A DNA stretch of 37,817 nucleotides, from contig DATMAN010000101.1 of assembly GCA_035560005.1 (NCBI GenBank), positions 1 to 37,817 on the forward strand. The letters are read 5' to 3'. The position numbers and the translations under genes are program-made. Below are positions 33,947-37,817 of this stretch, piece after piece. Positions within the stretch are counted from its first letter, which is position 1; every line of letters starts with the position of its first letter. The DNA comes from Burkholderiales bacterium. Lineage in GTDB: Bacteria > Pseudomonadota > Gammaproteobacteria > Burkholderiales > Eutrophovitaceae. A model generated the notes under the pieces. It was not told the DNA's origin. It saw nothing but the letters and a program-made list of their open reading frames with translations, and made no database searches.

Positions 33947-34734
33947 GGGCCTACGTGGAAGCACTGGGCGTGCGAGCGCCAGGCCTGGTGGGCTGGGCGG
34001 CAACGCGCCCGGTGCTCGCCGGGGAACGAGGTTACGTGCCCGCCGCGCTCGAAGTGCCGCGCGCGGACCTGCTCCCGCCGGCGGAGCGGCGCAGAACGGG
34101 ACTGCCGGTCAAACTCGCGCTCGCAGTCGGCCAGGAGGTCATCGAGTCGGCGCGCTGCGATCCGGCTGATTTGCCCACGGTGTTCTGTTCTTCGGGCGGC
34201 GACGGCGAGGTGATCAACGAGATCTGCCAGACGCTCGCGGGAGCGCAGCCCGAAGTCTCGCCCACGCGCTTTCACAATTCGGTGCACAACGCACCCGCCG
34301 GCTACTGGGGAATCGCCACCCGTTCGACCGCGGCTTCGGTCAGCCTGAGCTGCCTGGACTGCAGCTTCGCCGCCGGGCTGCTCGAAAGCGCGGCGCAACT
34401 GGCCACCGGAACCCGGCGCGTGCTGCTCGTTGCTTGCGACGTTCCCTACCCGCAACCCCTCGGGCAGGCGCGGCCGCTCGGCGCGCCGTTCGCCTGTGGC
34501 GTGCTGCTGGCCGGGGAGCGCGGCCCGGCTACCATCGCTTGTCTGGAAGTGGGCATCGCCGACGGTGAGCGCGAGTCGACCATGCCGCAACCCGCGCTAG
34601 AGGAACTGCGCCGCGGCAACCCCGCGGCCCGTGCTCTGCCGTTGCTCTCCGCGCTGGCCGGGCGGGAGCCGGCTCGGGTCGTGCTCGACTACGTTACGGG
34701 CCGCCAACTGTCCGTCGACCTCACCCCATGCTGA
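33943..34734 (+). CDS. short ketosynthase-like chain-length factor (ApeC-like)
   Basis: A 263-residue protein of the PF13723-type ketosynthase N-terminal domain, found as the partner of ApeO in aryl-polyene clusters. It contains only the first half of the thiolase fold (FCSSGGDGEVINEICQTL, FHNSVHNAPAGYWGIA, and SCLDCSFAAGLLESAAQL). Aligned by hand with the full ketosynthase, Cys140 falls on the nucleophile position, but the two active-site histidines and the lysine are missing, so independent condensation is not expected. It probably forms a heterodimer with the preceding ketosynthase, to which it is coupled by an ATGA overlap, and helps set chain length. Confidence 0.85.
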   Translation: MRAYVEALGVRAPGLVGWAATRPVLAGERGYVPAALEVPRADLLPPAERRRTGLPVKLALAVGQEVIESARCDPADLPTVFCSSGGDGEVINEICQTLAGAQPEVSPTRFHNSVHNAPAGYWGIATRSTAASVSLSCLDCSFAAGLLESAAQLATGTRRVLLVACDVPYPQPLGQARPLGAPFACGVLLAGERGPATIACLEVGIADGERESTMPQPALEELRRGNPAARALPLLSALAGREPARVVLDYVTGRQLSVDLTPC

Positions 34735-35186
34735 TCGGTCCCGAGCGCATCCGCGATCTCCTGCCGCACGCCGGCGCGATGTGCCTGCTCGATGCCGTGG
34801 TCGAGTACGACGCCATGCGCATCCTGTGCGTGGCCACCAGCCACCGTGCCGCATCCAATCCGTTGGCGCGCGAAGGGCGGCTGGCCGCGGTCTGCGGCGT
34901 GGAGTACGCCGGCCAGACCATGGCCCTGCACGGTGCGCTCACCATGCCCGCTCGGAACAGGCGCGCCGGCTACCTGGCGGCGGTGCGCGACATGCGCTGC
35001 CCGCGCGCCTGGCTGCACGACTGCGGCCCCGAAATGTGGATCGAAGCGTGCCTCCTCGTCGCAGCGGGCAGCCGTGTCATGTACGAATTCAAGCTGACCT
35101 CCGGTGGTACGGTGCTGGGAACGGGCCGCGCGGCCGTAGCGCTGGAGGCATCGCCCGAGACTGCCCCCGCGCAGCGCTCCGGGTAG
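34728..35186 (+). CDS. 3-hydroxyacyl-ACP dehydratase, hotdog fold (ApeP-like)
   Basis: A 152-residue single-domain hotdog protein of the ApeP type. LLPHAGAMCLLDAVVEYD near the N-terminus provides His14, and VCGVEYAGQTMALHGAL provides the probable acid Glu59; this pair characterises the ApeP/FabZ-like dehydratases. It should remove water from the 3-hydroxyacyl-ACP to leave the double bonds of a polyene. Its ATG overlaps the end of the chain-length-factor gene by seven bases. Together with the dehydratase domain in the ligase fusion it gives the locus two dehydratases. The gene ends two bases before a hairpin terminator. Confidence 0.87.
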   Translation: MLIGPERIRDLLPHAGAMCLLDAVVEYDAMRILCVATSHRAASNPLAREGRLAAVCGVEYAGQTMALHGALTMPARNRRAGYLAAVRDMRCPRAWLHDCGPEMWIEACLLVAAGSRVMYEFKLTSGGTVLGTGRAAVALEASPETAPAQRSG

Positions 35187-35188
35187 AA

Positions 35189-35212
35189 AAAGGCCTCTTC
35201 GCGCAGGCCTTT
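35189..35212. terminator. bidirectional intrinsic terminator
   Basis: A perfect 8-bp inverted repeat AAAGGCCT / AGGCCTTT with an 8-nt loop, with extra A residues on the left side, so the transcript of the minus strand ends in a run of U. It lies between the convergent polyene operon (+) and htpX (-) and should serve both. Confidence 0.85.
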
Positions 35213-35238
35213 CTCGGGGTGTCCGCTGCGGCCTCAGC

Positions 35239-36147
35239 TCAGGCTACGCGCAGAGCCGTCGGGTCCGCCGCGCGCAGCGCTTCGATCCGCTCGTCGAGCG
35301 GCGGATGAGACATGAACAAGCGTTTCAGGCCCATGCCCTGACCGCCCGAGATGCCGAAGGCCCGGATCTGATCGGGAAGCTGAGACGGCTCGTACTGGGC
35401 CTTGAGCCGCTCCAGCGCCGCAATCATCTTGTGCCGCCCCGCCAGCGCGGCACCGCCCGCATCGGCCCGGAACTCGCGGCGCCGGCTGAACCACATCACG
35501 ATGATGCTGGCAAGGATGCCGAGCACGAGTTCGGCCACGATCGCGGTGATCCAGAAAGCGGGGCCGTGCCCGCGCTCGGTCTTGAACACCAGCTTGTCGA
35601 CGATGTTGCCGATGATCCGGGACAGGAAAATGACAAAGGTGTTCACTACGCCCTGGATGAGCGCCAGGGTCACCATGTCGCCATTGGCAACGTGGCTGAC
35701 TTCGTGTCCGAGCACGGCCTCGGCTTCCTCGCGCGTCATGCGCTGCAGCAGCCCCGTGCTCACCGCTACCAGCGCAGCGTCGCGATTCATGCCCGTGGCG
35801 AACGCGTTGACCTCGGGCGATTCATAGACTGCGACCTCGGGCATGCCGATGCCGGCCGCCTGTGCCTGCCGGCGAACCGTTTCGACGAGCCAGCGCTCGA
35901 CCTCGGTACGCGGTGTATCGATCACCTGCGCGCCGGTCATCATCTTGGCTGACCACTTGGACATGGCGAGCGAGATCAACGCGCCACCGAACCCGATGAC
36001 GCCGGCAAATACCAGCAGGGCCGTCAGATTGAGACCGCCGCCGGCCTGCTCCAGCACCCGATCGACGCCCAGCAGCCGCATCGTGATGTTGAGCACGAAG
36101 ATGACGGCCAGGTTGGTTATCAGAAACAGGAAGATGCGCTTGATCAC
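35239..36147 (-). CDS. htpX: zinc metalloprotease HtpX
   Basis: A 302-residue inner-membrane zinc protease involved in quality control of membrane proteins. Two N-terminal membrane helices (about 5-25 and 40-62) precede the HEXXH motif, His148-Glu149-Val-Ser-His152; two further helices (about 158-178 and 195-217) follow and the third zinc ligand is expected in [17 protein letters not shown]. The C-terminal [13 protein letters not shown] is a family mark. The start is a GTG at 36147 with GGAG seven bases upstream. The gene is often heat- or Cpx-controlled in other bacteria, but no such site is visible here. Confidence 0.95.
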   Translation of the reverse strand: MIKRIFLFLITNLAVIFVLNITMRLLGVDRVLEQAGGGLNLTALLVFAGVIGFGGALISLAMSKWSAKMMTGAQVIDTPRTEVERWLVETVRRQAQAAGIGMPEVAVYESPEVNAFATGMNRDAALVAVSTGLLQRMTREEAEAVLGHEVSHVANGDMVTLALIQGVVNTFVIFLSRIIGNIVDKLVFKTERGHGPAFWITAIVAELVLGILASIIVMWFSRRREFRADAGGAALAGRHKMIAALERLKAQYEPSQLPDQIRAFGISGGQGMGLKRLFMSHPPLDERIEALRAADPTALRVA

Positions 36148-36223
36148 TTGTCACTCCGCATGTGTGATGAGCCGCGAATTTAGAGACTCGTCTCAGAAAC
36201 GAGTTCCGGAAACCCGAACGCAA

Positions 36224-37817
36224 TCATTGGACGGACTCGAGTTGGAGATTCAGTTCCAGCCAGTGCTCCTCGACCTCCTGAAGCTGCCGGGACACCCGCG
36301 CCTGCTGCAACAGGCATTGCTTCAGTTCCTCTTTGCAGGCTTCGCCGTATAAGTCGGGCGTGGCCAGGCGTTTTTCAAGCCGTGCCTTGTCGGCCGCAAG
36401 GCGCACCATCTGCTCCTCCAGCGTGCGAATCCGTTCCTGTAGAGGCCGGCGCCGCGCGGAGCGACGCTCGCGCACCCACGCTTCCTCGCGGCGTCGTTCC
36501 CTGCGGCCGGGAGTAACGTGGCCGACACCGGCCGGCTGCTCCGGGACACTCTGCAACTGCTGGGCATAATCGTCCACGTCGCCCGGAAATTCCCGGACCG
36601 TACCGTCGGCGACCAAATACAGCTCGTCGCATGCCGCGCGCAACAAGTGCCTATCATGGGACACCAGCACCATCGCGCCGGCGAATTCCTGTAGCGCGCG
36701 CAAGAGCGCGTAGCGCATTTCGAGGTCGAGGTGGTTGGTCGGTTCGTCGAGCAGCAGCACGTTGGGACGCCGCCACGCGATCAGCGCGAGCGCCAGCCGC
36801 GACTTCTCGCCACCGGAGAAGCGCCCGACCGGGGTCAGGGCCATGTCCGCCCGGAAATCGAAGCCACCGAGAAAGTCGCGCAGTTCCTGCTCGCGCGCAG
36901 CCGGATCGGCGCGCATCAGATGCGCGAGCGCGCTTTCGTCGGGGCGCAACTGATCGAGTTGATGCTGCGCGAAATATCCGATCGCCACCCCTTTGCCCTC
37001 CACCCGCGCGCCTTTCAGGGGTACCAGTTCGGCGGCGAGCAGCTTGACCAGCGTGGACTTGCCGGCGCCGTTGCGCCCGAGCAGTCCGATGCGGGCACCG
37101 GCCCGCAAGGCGAAATCGACCTCGCGCAGCACCGGCTCGCCGCCGTAGCCCACGGTTGCGGCGTCGATGACGATCGCCGGATCGGGCTGCGCAGGCGCAG
37201 CACGGAACGAAAATTCGAAGGGTGCGTCGACGTGCGCCGGCGCGATGCGATCCAGACGTGCGAGCGCTTTCAGGCGGCTCTGCGCCTGGCGCGCCTTGGT
37301 CGCCTTGGCGCGAAAGCGCTCAATAAAGGCGCGGGTCCTGGCGATCTCGCGCTGCTGTTTGTCATACGCCGCCCGCCGGCCGGCCAGCCGCTCCGCCCGC
37401 TGGCGCTCGAAGGCCGAGTAGTTACCCTCGTACAGGCGCAACGCCCCGTCTTCGATGTGGCAGATGCTGCGCACCGTGGCGTCCAGAAAATCGCGGTCGT
37501 GCGAGATCAGCAAGAGGGTGCCGGGGAAACTGCGCAGCCAGCTTTCCAGCCAGACGATCGCGTCGAGGTCCAGGTGGTTGGTCGGTTCGTCGAGCAGCAG
37601 GAGGTCGGAGCGGCACATGAGCGCCCGGGCGAGATTCAGGCGCACGCGCCAGCCGCCGGAAAAGTCGTCGACGGGGCGTGCCAGGTCATGCTCCCGGAAC
37701 CCCAGTCCATGCATGAGCTGAGCGGCCCGCGCCCGCGCGGCATAGCCGCCGATCTTCGCCAGCCCCTCGTGCAGCTCCGCCAGCCGCAAGCCGTCCCCGC
37801 TCGCCTCGGCCTGCGCG
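36224..37817 (-). CDS. ABC-F ATPase, YheS/Uup type (5' end beyond the window)
   Basis: At least 530 residues of a soluble ABC-F protein, cut by the right edge; the reading frame continues through the last base, so the N-terminal Walker A is missing from view. Present are the first-domain signature DFSGGWRVRLNLARAL and LLLLDEPTNHLDLDAIVWLE, the P-site linker with its charged helices, the second-domain Walker A LLGRNGAGKSTLV, signature FSGGEKSRLALAL and VLLLDEPTNHLD. The C-terminal part is a coiled coil rich in Arg and Glu (after HVTPGRRERRREEAW), as in YheS. ABC-F proteins act on the ribosome in translation; a resistance role is less likely for this subtype. Confidence 0.92.
   Translation of the reverse strand, partial: AQAEASGDGLRLAELHEGLAKIGGYAARARAAQLMHGLGFREHDLARPVDDFSGGWRVRLNLARALMCRSDLLLLDEPTNHLDLDAIVWLESWLRSFPGTLLLISHDRDFLDATVRSICHIEDGALRLYEGNYSAFERQRAERLAGRRAAYDKQQREIARTRAFIERFRAKATKARQAQSRLKALARLDRIAPAHVDAPFEFSFRAAPAQPDPAIVIDAATVGYGGEPVLREVDFALRAGARIGLLGRNGAGKSTLVKLLAAELVPLKGARVEGKGVAIGYFAQHQLDQLRPDESALAHLMRADPAAREQELRDFLGGFDFRADMALTPVGRFSGGEKSRLALALIAWRRPNVLLLDEPTNHLDLEMRYALLRALQEFAGAMVLVSHDRHLLRAACDELYLVADGTVREFPGDVDDYAQQLQSVPEQPAGVGHVTPGRRERRREEAWVRERRSARRRPLQERIRTLEEQMVRLAADKARLEKRLATPDLYGEACKEELKQCLLQQARVSRQLQEVEEHWLELNLQLESVQ

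Noticed and set aside
1..37817. CRISPR arrays, rRNA genes and insertion sequences
   Set aside because: No regularly spaced repeats, rRNA landmarks or transposase-like proteins were seen on either strand.

Overview
The window is GC-rich, densely coding chromosomal DNA. It most likely comes from a betaproteobacterium. The clues are the PF10136 'SpecificRecomb' membrane protein, the SirB1-type transglutaminase-like protein, MlaA, HtpX, RhlE, a linked small SpeD and SpeE, a two-haem c4-like cytochrome and a CCA-encoding tRNA-Arg. No transposase, integrase, CRISPR array or rRNA is seen, and no stretch over about 300 bases lacks a gene; the longest is the 291-base leader and promoter region of speD.

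Region 1 (1-5100) holds a lemA gene followed by a GIDE-domain membrane protein with an EF-hand loop, an exported ankyrin protein on the opposite strand, then a periplasmic PQQ-dependent dehydrogenase and a two-haem cytochrome c. The last two look like an enzyme and its electron acceptor, separated by a strong hairpin terminator. Region 2 (5174-8382) is a plus-strand catabolic cluster: alpha/beta hydrolase, RraA/HMG-aldolase-like enzyme, DgoK kinase and KDPG/KDPGal aldolase, which together are the last two steps of the De Ley-Doudoroff route plus two uncertain partners. Region 3 (8460-13336, minus strand) has speD-speE for spermidine synthesis behind a good promoter and a leader of about 200 nt, then an AidB-like acyl-CoA dehydrogenase and a succinate-semialdehyde dehydrogenase.

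Region 4 (13529-23683) is mixed housekeeping: an exported TPR protein with regularly spaced histidines, an SDR protein lacking the usual Tyr/Lys pair, the lipoprotein MlaA, the PF10136 membrane protein, a small outer-membrane barrel, a SirB1-like protein, the RNA helicase RhlE and an MFS transporter. A tRNA-Arg(CCT) follows.

Region 5 (24101-35186) is the most interesting part: a compact aryl-polyene-like (APE-like) biosynthetic and export locus directly after the tRNA. It encodes a FabG-type ketoreductase, a MipA/OmpV-like outer-membrane protein, a GT2 glycosyltransferase, an MMPL exporter, a LolA-like carrier, an LpxL/HtrB-type acyltransferase, an acyl-AMP ligase fused to a hotdog dehydratase, one acyl carrier protein, a complete ketosynthase, a short chain-length-factor-like ketosynthase and a second dehydratase. 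With one ketoreductase, two dehydratases and no enoyl reductase, the parts predict a conjugated polyene chain, activated by the ligase and moved to the envelope by the LolA/MMPL/acyltransferase set. Compared with the large clusters I recall, this one has one ACP, no visible thioesterase, methyltransferase or second full ketosynthase, and a split, divergent layout. The locus ends at a bidirectional hairpin terminator. htpX and a truncated ABC-F ATPase gene run into the right edge.
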